64,000 nucleotides of DNA from Embiotoca jacksoni (lineage: Eukaryota > Chordata > Actinopteri > Embiotocidae), in the NCBI GenBank assembly GCA_022577435.1, contig JAKOON010000006.1:18319501-18383500 (forward strand), written 5' to 3'. The first letter of the stretch is position 1, and each line of letters opens with the position of its first letter. Position numbers and translations under genes: made by a program. Of this stretch, positions 49,746-63,075 are shown piece after piece. The notes below the pieces were generated by a model, which worked only from the letters and a program-made list of their open reading frames with translations, had not been told where the DNA came from and did not search any database.

Positions 49746-50670
49746 CTCATTTATTCTGGTTTTTTTTTTTCCTTTAAAAGGGACATTCCACTGAATTTAC
49801 CCAAGACGTTCCAATTACTTTTCACAATGAGTACTGTGGCGTGAAAACAAAAATCATAATGCCCTTTGTGGCTCTGGAAGAAGATTTCCAATGTTTAAAA
49901 AAAATCACCCTGATGATGATTAAATGGACTATACAACTAAATATTGGGAACTAATAAAGACCTATTCAATTTTGACAATAATTTCTATTCTATCTTTATG
50001 GGAATGTACTAAATCACTGTAAAATCATTAATTGGTCACCTATGTGCACATGGGAAATCTCTTGTATGCACAAGAACATATGATGAAGTAGTCTGCAGTG
50101 CATGAATCTGCAGGTTGAGACTCAGAGAAAAGCTGATTGACAAGAAGTTTTCTAGTTTTAGGCTTGATGCATCAAAGTTGTTGTTGTTTTTTTTTACAAC
50201 CACAGAATATAATAAGAAACATGCAAAAACATACAGATGAAGCTGTCATTTTAAAACACCACAGAGAGGAAAAGAAAAAGAGTTGAGTGGGTTGGATTTT
50301 TCACCGCCTGCAGCTCGGACTGAGTGGAGCCGCTGTCCGTGGTGCTGAACACTCAGCCAGCTGGACTGCGGTGTAAGAGGGCTTTTGTCCCGGGACAAAA
50401 ACTCCAAGTGGCCAGCTTAAATGTGCACAAAATATGATATCACTACATGCTTCACAGACTATGATCAAATCTGCACTGCTACGGGTTGCACAGGCTGGAG
50501 TACAGGACCATCAGGCACCGCACACATTCACCAGCAGCTGATCATGTAAATCTGGATTTATGAATCTGCGCCCGCATCATCAATGGACACACGGGGATGG
50601 AGATAAGACAAGCAAGACAGGTTGCCTGGGAATAGCCGCCCTGCAAATTCCCCCCATTCATCACGACTGC
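49746..50670. other. No gene seen
   Basis: AT-rich until about 50280, then GC-richer (CTGCAGCTCGGACTGAGTGG). This is proposed first-intron sequence just downstream of the leader exon. Confidence 0.4.
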
Positions 50671-50708
50671 GTGCACACGCACGCGCGCGCGCGCGCACGC
50701 ACACACGC

Positions 50709-50758
<50 letters not shown>
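50671..50758. repeat. (CG)n/(CA)n alternating purine-pyrimidine tract
   Basis: GTGCACACGC then CGCGCGCGCGCGC, then mixed CACG and a long CA run to 50758. It is unbroken alternating purine-pyrimidine sequence, the best Z-DNA candidate in the window, about 180 bp from the putative first-exon donor. Confidence 0.95.
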
Positions 50759-50760
<2 letters not shown>

Positions 50761-50941
50761 ACAGAGAGATATGGTTTCAGTGTCGGTGATTTCAGAACCG
50801 CAGGAATGCCGGAGGTCTTGGCATAATTATTTCAAAGTTGCGTACGCAATGTGAGTCCAGCCATCACAGGGCAGGCACATGATATGAAGCCAAAGCTCTG
50901 TGTGCCAATCTACAGATGTTCGCCGCTGCTTTTCACTTTAC

Positions 50942-51334
50942 CTCTTCCAGATGCCAGGGTGGAAGAAAGCAGCTTCGCCTCGCGGGGTCTCCTCGGCGCA
51001 ACGGGTCCGCCGGTTGCCTCTGGCAGTACGTGCGGCTGTGCTGATGTGTGTTTTTTTTTTGTGTGTTTTTTTTCTTCTAAAGTCGTTGTCTGTCACTGAT
51101 TTGTCCCAGCTTGCTCCTGTCTCCTCTGCGCTGTCTGTGAAGAGCACCGGGAAGGAGCTCGGCGGTCACAGAAGCAAGCCGACGTGGCGAATGACCCGCG
51201 TCAAGATCTTCTTTTCTTTGGGATGCAAAACGGTGCCCGATGTGATGCGCTGCCTCCTCGCCGCTGTCTCTCCTCGTTCTCTGTCTCTCTCCTCTCCGTT
51301 TCTGCCTCTCACACTGCGTCAGGCTCCACTCCCC

Positions 51335-51371
<37 letters not shown>

Positions 51372-51460
51372 TTGACTGCCTTTGACTCTCCCTCTCTCAC
51401 ACGGGAACAGACGGTGATTAATTCGCTGGAATTCAGCCCCCTCCCTCCCTCTCTCTCGCT
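50942..51460 (-). other. Putative non-coding first exon (5' leader), minus strand
   Basis: No ATG occurs on the minus strand anywhere in 50881-51576 (696 bp), whereas roughly ten would be expected by chance. The region is CpG-rich and purine-rich like many vertebrate leader exons, and ends CTGGAAGAG|GTAAAGTG, a good donor (GT at 50941-50940). The upstream limit is a guess: a weak TATA-like TATAGAAAG (51493-51485, minus) would place a start near 51460. The next proposed exon on this strand is 39971-40015, giving a first intron of about 10.9 kb. The gene is not identified. Confidence 0.5.
51339..51369. repeat. (TC)n microsatellite
   Basis: About 31 bp of TC inside the proposed leader exon (GA in the transcript sense), comparable to GA-rich leaders of other vertebrate genes. 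Confidence 0.95.
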
Positions 51461-51600
51461 CTCCCTCTCCTTCTCCGCCTCTCTCTTTCTATAGCTATGT
51501 GCCCCTCAACCCGTCGCTTCTCCTCTGAACTGAAGCGACCGTCAGCCAGCTGTTCCGGTAGCGGAGAAGGGGTGTGCATGGCACTTCGAGCGCCGCAGAC
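51461..51600 (-). promoter_or_regulatory. Candidate promoter of the minus-strand gene
   Basis: Sequence upstream of the putative leader exon with TATAGAAAG (51485-51493, minus strand), GA-rich runs and CpGs (GCGACCGTCAG, CCGGTAGCGG). Inferred from the position relative to the ATG-free exon. No initiator can be fixed from sequence alone. Confidence 0.35.
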
Positions 51601-52717
51601 AGTCGTTCAGATTGGACGCTTTCCCATTTGGAGAGCGAGATTACCTGATAAGTACTGTACTAAAGTCAAATTGGCAAAGTTCTTGATGAAATAGTGTGCA
51701 ATCCAGGCTGTTGGAGTTCTTCAGGAGAGCGGAAACAGTCATGCATGTATCTGGAGTGATGGGAGCCCACGCTGCCGGGTGGTTCTCTGCTGCTGGTGGA
51801 GGCATCAGGTCTCTGGGCTACTGTAGCCTACCAGACTGAACACTTTAATGTTATTTGAGGTTGGCTGTTTGCCTAAATGCACTATGGGGCAACCTGATGT
51901 CCTGCCAGCAGACATGGTCAGATTAACTGCCTCTTTAGTGCAGACATACACACACAGGCATGGAGGCGGATAAATAGCTAGACAACTTGGAAGAGTAGCG
52001 ATTGGATGAATACAGAACAGCATATTAACAGTACAACATGTACTGTAGTCTGAAAAACAGGGCCTCTGTTCAAAGTCTTGCGCATTAGCTGCCCTTTTTT
52101 CCACAGACACCATAAATCCAAAAACTGTATGTTGTCTGGCTTACATCATATGGATATGGATTAGTGGATATGGAAACTATATATAAATCCTGTAATCTCC
52201 CACTGTGTGCCTGTAGGTGATGGCTGACAGTGGTGTGAACTGTACCCCGGTGACCCTCCAAATGCATTATTGAGTAATTAGGAATTAGGGGGATGAGAGG
52301 CAAATGAGGTCAGAGAAGGGGGAAAAAAAGAGGAAGAAACAGAACGACTTCATCAATTCGCATAAATCCTTTATCCTGTTTGTCTCTGTGGACATGCATG
52401 GATAGAGTCAAATCAAATAGAAGAGATTTGCACAAGAGACCGCACTGAAGTGTCTGTGATTCACATATTAAATCATTTGCATCTGCTCCAGGGGTGCTGA
52501 GGTAACTGGCCTCTGACCTATTTCTCCACAAGGGACGGACGTACTGTATAATGAATCACCATAATATTATTTATAGAATAAAAAGGTCAATTAGATGACA
52601 AACCAATTTCCCATCATGTTTATATTTTCCAACGTTGAAACTAAATTATTCTTGAAAATTTGATTTGCTGATTGTGGTTTCTTGGCTCAGCAGCATTTAA
52701 AAAAAGGTCAGGATGAA
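51601..52717. other. No gene seen
   Basis: Likely intergenic between the two proposed divergent genes. ORFs are short. A pyrimidine tract with CCACAG near 52096-52107 looks like an acceptor, but no open exon follows. Confidence 0.45.
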
Positions 52718-53163
52718 CCGTAGACTGTAAAGTGGACGTAGCTTCCAGGTCTGACAAGTGAAGCAAACCACCAAGGGCCGCATGGGTCTAAAAAGGCTCT
52801 GGCTCCATAGACTCCCATTCAATTTCTCTAATGAACTAAGATGTCAATAAATATTTTCAACAAGTCATTTTTGTGTCATTTGCTGAATTCAATCCTTCTT
52901 CTTATTTTTATGGTGGTCCATCTGGAAATAATCCCATTAATTAGATATTAAGCCTCAAAAAGCAGTATGTTTGGGGGCCTTTCTTTTTGATTGACAGGCC
53001 TGTGGTGCAGTCAGGTTTCCCCTACACAGTGGCGGGGCATAGTGTCTTCAGGTTTCCAATCAGATCGAGTCAGATTCACTGCTCGATCCTCCCCAGATTG
53101 TCCAAATATGGTCACTTCTGGCTCCAAAATAAGATTGCGACCCATAGAATGGCAAACTTGAAG
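52718..53163 (-). mobile_element. Family A dispersed repeat, copy 7
   Basis: Inverted copy from CCGTAGACTGTAAAGTGGACG to about GAATGGCAAACTTGAAG, with the CRE end decayed away. It keeps TGATTGACAG (52988-52997), AAGCCTCAAAAAGCAGTATG and GTCCAAATATGGTCACTTC. Confidence 0.75.
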
Positions 53164-55634
53164 CTTAAAAAATGATCGCCTTGTTCTTCCTGTCATCTTT
53201 TACATTTTATCATCCTTTAGCTCATTGCTTTAGTTTTCCCGCAGCTTTTCTGTCTTGGTTCACTCTTACTGCTCTCATCAGTGTCGTTGTCACACATAAG
53301 CAACTCTTTGCAGGTCAGATGCTCTGAACAACCATCATACATCTACCAGCCCATGACCCAGCAGGTTCGTGCCAGAGTTAATGACCTCCCAAGTGTCGGT
53401 CCATGGGGCACATTGTGTCAGTGTCACATTTGGCCTTGCGTAGGTGTGAAAAGTACATGCATGTCTGACGAGGGTTGAAGAAGGAGGTCATGTGACAACA
53501 TAGACACACACAAACACAGAACGTTCACAGGAGACCCATGTTTGTGTCAGTCAGAAAGAAGAAATCACTGTGGATTTGTTTTGCATGCTTTGGAGTGATG
53601 GCTGGTTGACATAGCTGAGCTTTCAATAGCTATAGAGACATTTTTTTTTCAGAGGCTGGCAGAAAGAGAATACGAGACTTCAATTTCATCAGGACAAAGA
53701 AGAAACAACTTATTTGACTTTCTGCTGGATGTTTTATAAAAGACTCTATTTTGCTGAGACACACCACATGCCGTCAAGGTTGGTTCCATGGCTTGTTTCT
53801 ACTGCACTCAGATGGAAAAAAAGACTTTTAATGCAGATTAAAATCTTATTTGACTACTTTTAGGTTAACGAACAGTATATGATTAAATGCTTCTTCCACT
53901 GAAAGTGGGCTAATTCCTGACAAGGCTTTGAAACAAACTTTCCCTTTCAGTTCAGACATAAAATTGACATCAAATACAGATTCACTTTATCCATTTTTTT
54001 TTTAACTCTCCAAAAAACTAACACCGTCTTTGTACTCTCTGGTGAACATTTGGTGCATTGTGGGCTTCTAAACCCAAACAGATGCCAGTCTGCATGTAAC
54101 CTGTCTTTGGATACTCTTACAATAAATAATATGTGATGTTTAGCATTTCTTTTATGCTATTTGAAATCAGACTTTGATCATTTAAGGTGTAATGACTCAT
54201 TCTGCGTTGATTATACGTTATCCAAAATTAATACATAGATCTGCTAAAGCACAATCAATTCAATTGGCTCATTTTCAGCAATAATCAATGCCAAACAAAT
54301 TAAATTCAAAGAAGTTCCTCCTCTATGCAGACTGAAGCTGTAACGTGCAGTCACTGATTTCACTGCTACTGTACACAACAACCAAAACTACCCCCTCGAG
54401 ACAAATAAGTGCTGTATTTGGAACAGATAAGAAACAGATTTTTTTTGGAATTCATGTATTACTTTCTTAGTATTATAATATTTTGAAATAACAGTTACGT
54501 CCTGCAACCAGCCACATGATCAGATCAGCCAATCAGAGTCTGTCCACTGTCCCAAAAACAGCAAAGAGTGCATTAAAACACACTTCTGCTTTCCACAATT
54601 TATCTTGCAGGTGAATATTAATAGCATTAAAAATCTTCTATTTATTTTTTGAATATACAGCTAATTGTTGTTTCTTTGACTACAACATTACTAAATCCAA
54701 AAGGAAAGAAAAAGAAACGAGCACTCGAATCAAATGGTCAAGAAGCACAATTAAATGTATTCACTGTAAAACAGTGACTCACACTCCTGGTGTTAATGTA
54801 ACAGTGTGTGTTGGGGCACTCTTCTTACCCCGCCTCATCTGCCTCTGTCTTTTTGATTTTCAACAACACCTGGAAAATGAGTCATACATGTGTGCAGGAC
54901 CATTACAGCACAAGACAGTATTTCCAAAGCACGAGCAACTCCAAAATGTGTCCTGCATCGTGGTCTATTGTGGCTATAAATGGGGTCGCTTCCTGTTTAA
55001 CTGCTGAAAGTCTCAGGAAAATGTTGAAGAAGCGTTGATGTTGGACAACAGACACCTCAACCTGATCGTTACTGCTGATGCATCAAAAAATGCTCCACTG
55101 TCAGACTTTTGCAGCTACACATGTCGATGGGATGTAACATCACATCGGGATGTTTTACAACCTTTGGCCACTTTTCTGCAGGAATGAAAAACAGAAAAAC
55201 ATGAAACAACAAAATGGACCCAGCAAATTTAGATACTTTAACATACGCTGGTAAAATGGTTCAGAGTGGATGTCTTCTTTGAGTGTCGTGGGTGGAAGAC
55301 AATACACAACAGATTTAGTATGAATGAAAAATATTATATTCATTGATAAAATATATTTTAATTTATATCAAAATATGTTTCACTTTCAATTACAAATGAA
55401 CAAACACCATACACTCATAAAGGCCACGAATGTGGCTTAAAGCTCTGGGAAAATCTGGAAATGTTTAATTAACTATTTCCAAGGAATTCATTTTTTAATG
55501 CATTTATAACCAGTTTTTATAGTACCTTTGAATCAACTGTACATCTGTGAACAGGCAATAAATGCCTTATAACACTTTGAATGGGCATGTTTATCTATAT
55601 TATTGCATATCATTTTATTCATTCATTCATGAAT
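53164..55634. other. No gene seen
   Basis: AT-rich sequence with short ORFs and T-rich runs. No recognised repeat. Confidence 0.45.
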
Positions 55635-55795
55635 CTATGGTTCTGGAAACGCTCCATTGAGGAGGGTTTCCAGTCGTTGAATCCTAATGGGCGTAGACCT
55701 CGGGTTTATTTTGAAGCTATTGGACCAGCCTTTAATCAATTGACATTGGCCACTAAAGCCATATGTTGCGCACCGAAAGTCACTCTGTTGTAAAC
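55635..55795. repeat. Degenerate repeat related to 57535-57600
   Basis: GTCGTTGAATCCTAATGGGC followed by GTAGACCTCGGGTTTATTTT parallels GTCGTTCCATCCTACCAAGC and CTAGACCTTGGGTTGATTTT at about 57551. Both are preceded by TGG..TCTG/CTCC and NNNAAACG/AATCG-like words. It is a two-copy dispersed repeat of unknown class. Confidence 0.45.
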
Positions 55796-57534
55796 AACAA
55801 CAACACACACACATAGACATGACATATGTCACTACATTACAGCTTCATCCAGCTCTACCACCACCGTCATGGTTGGAACTACATTTAGAAACAAAACACG
55901 TGACTTCATCACACTTGACCGCCCTCAATCACTGGTCCACCCTTCAGACCTTCATGTGAACAGGATCTCCAGACAAAAATCACAGAAGACAGAAGCTGTG
56001 AACAGCACGCGAGCTGAACCAGACTATCATATATTCACAAAATATGTACGTGGTCACTTTGTACTAACAATGTTTATCAACATAAGCAACAATATTGCTA
56101 TATCAGCATTGATAGTATCACTTCAACTCCAACGGACATTAGGATCCCATATATAGTACATATAGGTGTGCCCGTGTCCAGACTGTGTACGTTTCCTTTA
56201 TGTGTGGTTGACGCGCAGACACACACGTGCACACCGTCACAACCCATCAGTCAGTGCTGTCATTCCAACAGAGAATCAGATTGACAGGTTGATCTGGCTG
56301 GAAGAGAGACAGCCAGGCAGAAAGAAATGCCGACAGGTGGAGCGTTTCAGATGAATGACATCAGGAGACCAGAGGAGGAAGGAGGTCTGTCAGGCATTGT
56401 TGGGTTACTTTTAACCCCTGTCACCATGCAGCTGTTGGGACTAGCACCAACTTTAACCCCCAAAGACAATAACGTTTGGATTTGTTTGAACATCTTAAAC
56501 ACAACAGAGAATACAGGGAGCGAGTCCAAGAAAAAGGTAACTGCACAAAAATGATATTCCTTCCAATGGGTATTTTTCACAGTCCATTACAAAAAGTGTT
56601 TGCTAAATTTACTCCGATATGATCAAACTTTAATTTGTTTGAGCACCTTTGGTGACAAATGCAAAGACCTGCAGTATTTTAAACTGTTTAATTTTAATTT
56701 CCTGAATCAAAAAGATATTTGAAACAATCTGGTAGTTTTACATTTTATTTCAGCAAAGGAAGTGTCTGAGCCAGTGAGTATGACAGAAAATTGTTACTCA
56801 GAGATGCAAAGTTTCATACGTTTAAGAAAGTATTATTATATATTATGGATGATTAGAGCATAGATTTAATATGGCTATATGTGTATTCGTATTATTTAAT
56901 ATTAAATTAATATAACTTGAGATCCAAACCCATTATTTCCTCTTTATTGCACACCTGAAATAATTAAAATGTCTACTTTCAAGATAGATTGTTTGGACAA
57001 ATATATATATATATAAAAAATAATCACTACATCAATCACTACCAAGGTAAATGTGACACTAAATTATGATATTGATTTGAGGGGGTATTGCCTGCAGGCC
57101 TGCAGTATTTTCTCAAAGGTGGTCCTTGCCAGAGTTTTAGGTAAAGTAGCAGCTCTTCCCAGCTATTATTGGATTAGGGAAAGTTAACATTTACCAGTAT
57201 ACCGTTATGTCTGGTAAACACATTGTTATGGTATTTCCTTGAAGCCTTTACATACAATTAGATCAAATAAGCAGGTATATAAGCTGTGTAGCTAAAAAAA
57301 ATATATATTACATTCCAAGCAAATAACAGTCTGGCCTGATGTTTATCTCATCATAAAAATGACAGTAAGACTAATGCCAAGCTCAGTGTACACAATATAT
57401 TTGTCTTTCACACTGGTAACTGTCATAACTTTTTGTTGTTTTTGTGGGAAGACTGGAATCACTAAAAGTATGACCCAGACCAATCATTGTTCACGTTCGT
57501 GCAAGAGTTCCTGTATCGTCTTAGCCTGGCTCCG
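55796..57534. other. No gene seen
   Basis: AT-rich sequence with short TA runs (57001-57014). Confidence 0.45.
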
Positions 57535-57830
57535 TAGGGAATCGTTTGCAGTCGTTCCATCCTACCAAGCCTAGACCTTGGGTTGATTTTAACCAATCAG
57601 CATGCACCAAAACCGTCCGACTTTCTGCCATTGCTCCAACTACCTACGGCCCGTGTTTTTTCCTGAGTACAGCAAAAAAAATTTAATTGTTTTAAATGAA
57701 CGCCAGCAGCTTGAAGAGGTGCTGAGCGTTTATTCTGCACTAAGTGCTGAAAGTGCGCTCGTCACCGTCCCCAGCCATACAATCATAGTGAATGAGGGGT
57801 AGGACAAACACATTTAACCACCACACTGGT
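57535..57830. repeat. Degenerate repeat related to 55635-55795
   Basis: Second copy of the GTCGTTNNATCCTA..TAGACCT.GGGTT sequence, here followed by GC-richer unique DNA with a 66-codon ORF (57602-57802) that is not recognised. Confidence 0.4.
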
Positions 57831-58989
57831 CGCTGACTGGTCCGCCCTTCCAAGTGGCTGATTGAATGTTAATACGAGCGAAGAAAACTGAAGCTGTGAG
57901 CGACAGTCTGGTGCAGCAAGCCTAATGTCGTGTGGGAGGAGGGTCAAGAAGTTGACAATCATGTCTACAGAGGCACTATGTGTGACGCTAACGGTCTTTT
58001 CGCCATGTTTACAAATGCACGCTAGGGAGCATCCTGCTATCCTACAGGTCGACCTCAAGGATCACGTTGCAGAATACGTCAAACAGGTAAAAACAAAAAC
58101 TCTTTTCATGAGGGTGCTGTGTGGTGTTCCAGACACCGCATCGCTGTTCTTCAATTAGTCACACGACAAGGCCAGAGGTAATTCCCGACATAACAAAGCT
58201 GGGCCCGACACTGGAAATTTGCTGACGAAGACTAAATTGGGTTTAAATCGGGCCGAATTCATGTAGTCAGAGCCCAGCGTTGGACAGTCAATCAGTGAGG
58301 CTGATGACTTTTTGCCTGAGTCATGCAGCTATAACCTTTCACAAATGTCATTGCAGGCAGCCTTTAAATGCACAATTCGGATTCTATAATAGAATCTGAG
58401 TTAGAGTATCCTATTATAGGATCGGTTTTAAGATAGGTCATGTGGAAGGTAGTGGAGAAAAAGTTTTCCCAACTCATGGAGAAACCATTGGCTTAAACAT
58501 TTAGCTCACTAACTACAGCTGATAGAACGAGCTGTCGTTCTTAACAGGAAATTCAACAGAAACATTGGGAAGTCCATACAGTGTGAGAACAAAAAGTAGT
58601 AATAATAACAAGAATAACAGGAGCAGTAATAATAAGGTCTGCTCTCCATGTACTGTGTACTGCAGTGACGAAAGGCTACTGTATATGAAAACCTGGTGGT
58701 AGGTTACAGATATTATATTTTAAATCGCACTTAAGGATCTACAGCTACCAAGATGCACTATTCTTGTTGCATACTGGGCTAAAATGTAACTTCCCAACCT
58801 AAAAATAGAAATCACTTGGTTACATCTGAATCAGGAGCCAAACTGAATATAACTCAAAATTAATAACACAGCATTAAAATGTAAATGAAATCCTGATGTG
58901 TGTGCAAGATTAAAATTACAGTTTTGAAAAAAACAACCAACTGATGCAAATCACCAAACAGAACCGTGATGAATGTGTATGGGTGCGCA

Positions 58990-58995
<6 letters not shown>
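57831..58995. other. No gene seen
   Basis: A 77-codon ORF (57925-58158) has no recognisable domain. The rest is AT-rich. Confidence 0.45.

Positions 58996-59066
<71 letters not shown>
58996..59066. repeat. (TG)n microsatellite, about 71 bp
   Basis: Uninterrupted TG run. First of three dinucleotide arrays in 1.15 kb. Confidence 0.98.
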
Positions 59067-59597
<531 letters not shown>

Positions 59598-60066
59598 TGA
59601 CTGCACACACACGCATGGAGACATACATGCTCTCGTTTATCTCAATACAGTAATAACACTAATGATATCCCATGGGTACCTCAAAGTATAAAGGGGGACT
59701 GAAGGAGGAGAGTGGGAGAGAGAAAGAGTGGGAGAGTAAGAGTCTTTGTGAACAGTGTGCTCTCATCTCTGTTGGCAGGAGCGCCATTTGTGAGTCTGTA
59801 TGATGTTTAAATAGAGACAGCGAGTGACGCGTGCGCACACACACCCTCAGAAACACTCACACACGTACACAAAGACGAGTGTGTGCGCTGGCTAGAAGAC
59901 AGAGACTGGAGGAATGGAGAAGAAAAGAGGATTTAAGCGACACTGGCAGGCTCTCACACTGTTTTTAGGTCAATGACAAGACGCCTATTCAACAGACAGA
60001 CACATGCAGACGCACAAGTGAAGAGCGCACAAACACTAGTGGCGCTGCGCACACGAGACCAGCTCG

Positions 60067-60067
<1 letters not shown>

Positions 60068-60140
<73 letters not shown>
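60068..60140. repeat. (CA)n microsatellite, about 73 bp
   Basis: Perfect CA run. Confidence 0.98.
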
Positions 60141-60141
<1 letters not shown>

Positions 60142-60821
60142 GCTGTGTATACTCGCAAAATATACTTAGCTGCATTTACTGTCAACCCTCTACAAAGACT
60201 GTGACAGTACTAGAAAGGCTTGTCAGATATCACTCTCCCCTCAGCTGTTATTTTTCCCTCATTGTCTTCTCCTTCATGTCCCTGCCTCACAGCGTCCATC
60301 TCTGGCCTCTCTGTTACAGGTAAACAGTAGTTTGTTGATGATGCTTTCTCCATGGAGCGGTTCCATTTCCTGTCCTTTTTGGCCACCGTGTGCCCCTGAC
60401 CCGTCATCTTGGCCAAGGTTCAAAGGGATAGGGTGTTTGTTTGTGTGCAAGTGCGCATGTGTGTGTGCGTGCATGTGTGAAGTAAGGGAGGGGGATACAG
60501 GAGCAGGCATACAGATCAAAGGGGGCTGAAAACAGTCTGTCATCCCTCTAGGAAGCATCAACTCTCATACATATTCACCGGGGGGATGTGCGCGCATGCA
60601 CGCGCGCGTGTTCATGCCTGTGAGCATATGTGTTTGAATGAGGCCCGGTCATTTGCGATATTTCACTAATCACTCATCTAAAAGAGGTGTACATCATTTC
60701 CTAACTATCATGGAACCTCCATGATCCCATCGACATGAACCACTACAGACCGATTCACTTCATTTATGTGTGCAGGTCAGAGACAGGCGATGTGGATCTG
60801 TACAGCTTGTAGACACGTAGG

Positions 60822-61902
60822 CTGTGTTCCAAATGGAGTACTTGTGTACTAACACTCACTAATTTGAGTGCATAAGTGCGTTCTCATTGTAAAGTACAAA
60901 AACATGCAGTGCACTACCAGCACCAGGATGATGCACTAAAAACGGTCCAAAAAATAAGTGTGACACTCTGGACACTTTTCAGCCTAGACGGTCACCATCC
61001 TGGATACATAGAGGAAGGGCTGGGACCACTGACGTAAAGAGTTTTCAAATTAAGGCGCCAGAGGAAGCTTCAGCTGTTCCTGAACACCACACAAATGTTT
61101 ATTTTTCACTTCTGCTGCTAGAAAGACGAATCCGTGTGTTTATTGAGTGTGATAAACAGAGGACACAAAAACATGTTCATTTTTTGGTAAAATAATAAAA
61201 GCTGCAGATATTTTGGCGGGTGATGCATTCACATGCTCAGGTGGTGTCCAGTCAGTGCACGATTTGAGACAACAGTAAAGGCTATTTTCCCCCGTTTCCG
61301 TCTGCGACGCGGCTGCTGGAGTGAATTGCAGTGATTAAAGTCATTGCTTCATATCACATCGGCTGTGTCGCAGTCCGTCTCACCAGAGCAGATCGGCCAG
61401 GCAGGAAATGTCTCGTGAACATTAAACAAACTTCCGGTCAATTTTCAAACTAAAACACATTACTACATCACCGTCTACCCGGGGCTAGGATTCATGTTTT
61501 AATGACTAAAACAAAGCAGGTTGTATTAACTTTGTCTGTATACGCTGCAGCACAAAGCAGGAAATGACAACAACGAACACACAACGGACAAAAAATAAGC
61601 AGTTTAACAGCGTTTACCAACAACAGAAGCACAAAAATCAAGGAAGCTTAACCAAATCAGGAAGTAGGATAAAACGGGCAAACAAAACGCTCCGCATCTG
61701 ATACGCTCCCACTGGGATATGAAGCTGTGCAGAGGATGGAACAAAGTCGCGGCTCACACACACAACGTGACGGATCCGTCTTCAGTGGAATATGATGGTA
61801 ACTCCTCTAAATTCAAGTATGACACAAGTAGGAGTCCTAACATGTAAGAGCACTGTTACGTTTTATTTGTGTATTAAGTGAAGTTTGTCATTTGGAACAC
61901 AG
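60822..61902. mobile_element. Non-autonomous DNA transposon, 1.08 kb, CTGTGTTCCAAATG termini
   Basis: The 14-bp left end CTGTGTTCCAAATG (60822-60835) is perfectly inverted as CATTTGGAACACAG at the right end (61889-61902). Further in, ACTTGTGTACTAA and its counterpart ACTTCACTTAAT are similar. The interior is GC-richer than its surroundings and has no long ORF, so any transposase must act in trans. The ends resemble fish PIF/Harbinger non-autonomous elements (GGCTGTGTTCC / GGCTGCGTCC type). The target-site duplication is unclear, possibly TAG on each side. Confidence 0.65.
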
Positions 61903-63042
61903 AAATAGTTTTCATGTATGCTGATAGATAAGATAGATAGAAAGGTAGTGCCAAAGACAGGAGAGTAATTGTAATTTCATCCCAAATTTGAAAGATAATA
62001 TCTGTACAACTTGTTTTGCGGTTAGTAAATAAAGTATGAGGCATTTAAGACACTGTACTCTTACTGTGTCGGCATGTTTATCACATGCAAAGAGAGAATG
62101 CTGAACTTTCAATAAAATTCCTGGATAAATGAATTTTATACAACACATTTTCTATTATCCCAACACAATTGGGAAAGATCTCTAAAGATATTCATTTATT
62201 TTGTAGTTCAATGTTTCTGACAGTTTAGTTCATCTAATTTACTCCCAGTAAACAAGAACATGTACAAATGATGAATGGTCAAATACAAAATTTAGGAAGT
62301 CAAATACAAGTCTGCAAAGGACTTGGCTCAGTTTAGAAACTTTAGAAATATTTTTATGGCCAAACAGTGTGGAAAGTCAATGAGAATCCAGGAGAGAGAG
62401 GACAATAAAGCAGCAGATTTACTGTAGTCGGTTCCTTTGGGCAAATGAGAATATCCAGTAAAGCGAGGGAAAAAAGTCGAGGGTTAAATCCAAGCAAAAA
62501 AAGGTGAAGATTAAAAAAATCAATCATAGCCACTCTGGGGATCAGCAGTCTGTCGAGCAGCACATGGCTGCCCAAGTAGGAAATCCAGATGGTTCTGCAT
62601 ACAAACTGGCACTCACACTCTTCCAATCTTTTTTCTTATTTGTACTTATGCTTTTCTCTGCTCGTCTTTCAGACTGCAGGCACAGTGTCCAGAAGCTGTA
62701 TTAGATAATAGATATGCTCTTTGTCAGGAGCTCCCTCTTTCTACTTGCCTCCATTTTGATTTTACATTTTTGGCCCCGCCCACAATCACGGGTGTCACTC
62801 ATTAGGATCGTTGAGAGCTGCAGGAGGGGCAGCGGAGACAGAAAGCTGCAGTCAAGTCAGACAGTATCCAGCAGCCTTCAGTCTAAGAAGTCACAGAAAC
62901 ACTCACATCCTGTTAGACTGATCCTGATTTAATACAATTTTAAATATGACAAAGTAGCCCATTAAACTGCTGTACAGGCAATCTGTGATCTGTTCATGGT
63001 TCAGTTCAGCTTCCATTTGTATTGCCATGTACATCAGGAACC

Positions 63043-63043
<1 letters not shown>
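61903..63043. other. No gene seen
   Basis: AT-rich with a short (GATA)n patch near 61923-61939. Minus-strand ORFs of 78-90 codons are not recognised. Confidence 0.45.

Positions 63044-63070
<27 letters not shown>
63044..63070. repeat. (AT)n microsatellite
   Basis: About 27 bp of alternating AT, able to extrude a cruciform. Confidence 0.97.

Positions 63071-63075
<5 letters not shown>

Noticed and set aside
50900..51385. 161-codon plus-strand ORF over the CpG-rich region
   Set aside because: Ends in low-complexity Ser-Leu from the TC run. The minus-strand ATG desert and donor point to a non-coding leader on the other strand.
52090..52125. Acceptor-like CCTTTTTTCCACAG
   Set aside because: The following sequence shows no donor or protein-like frame.
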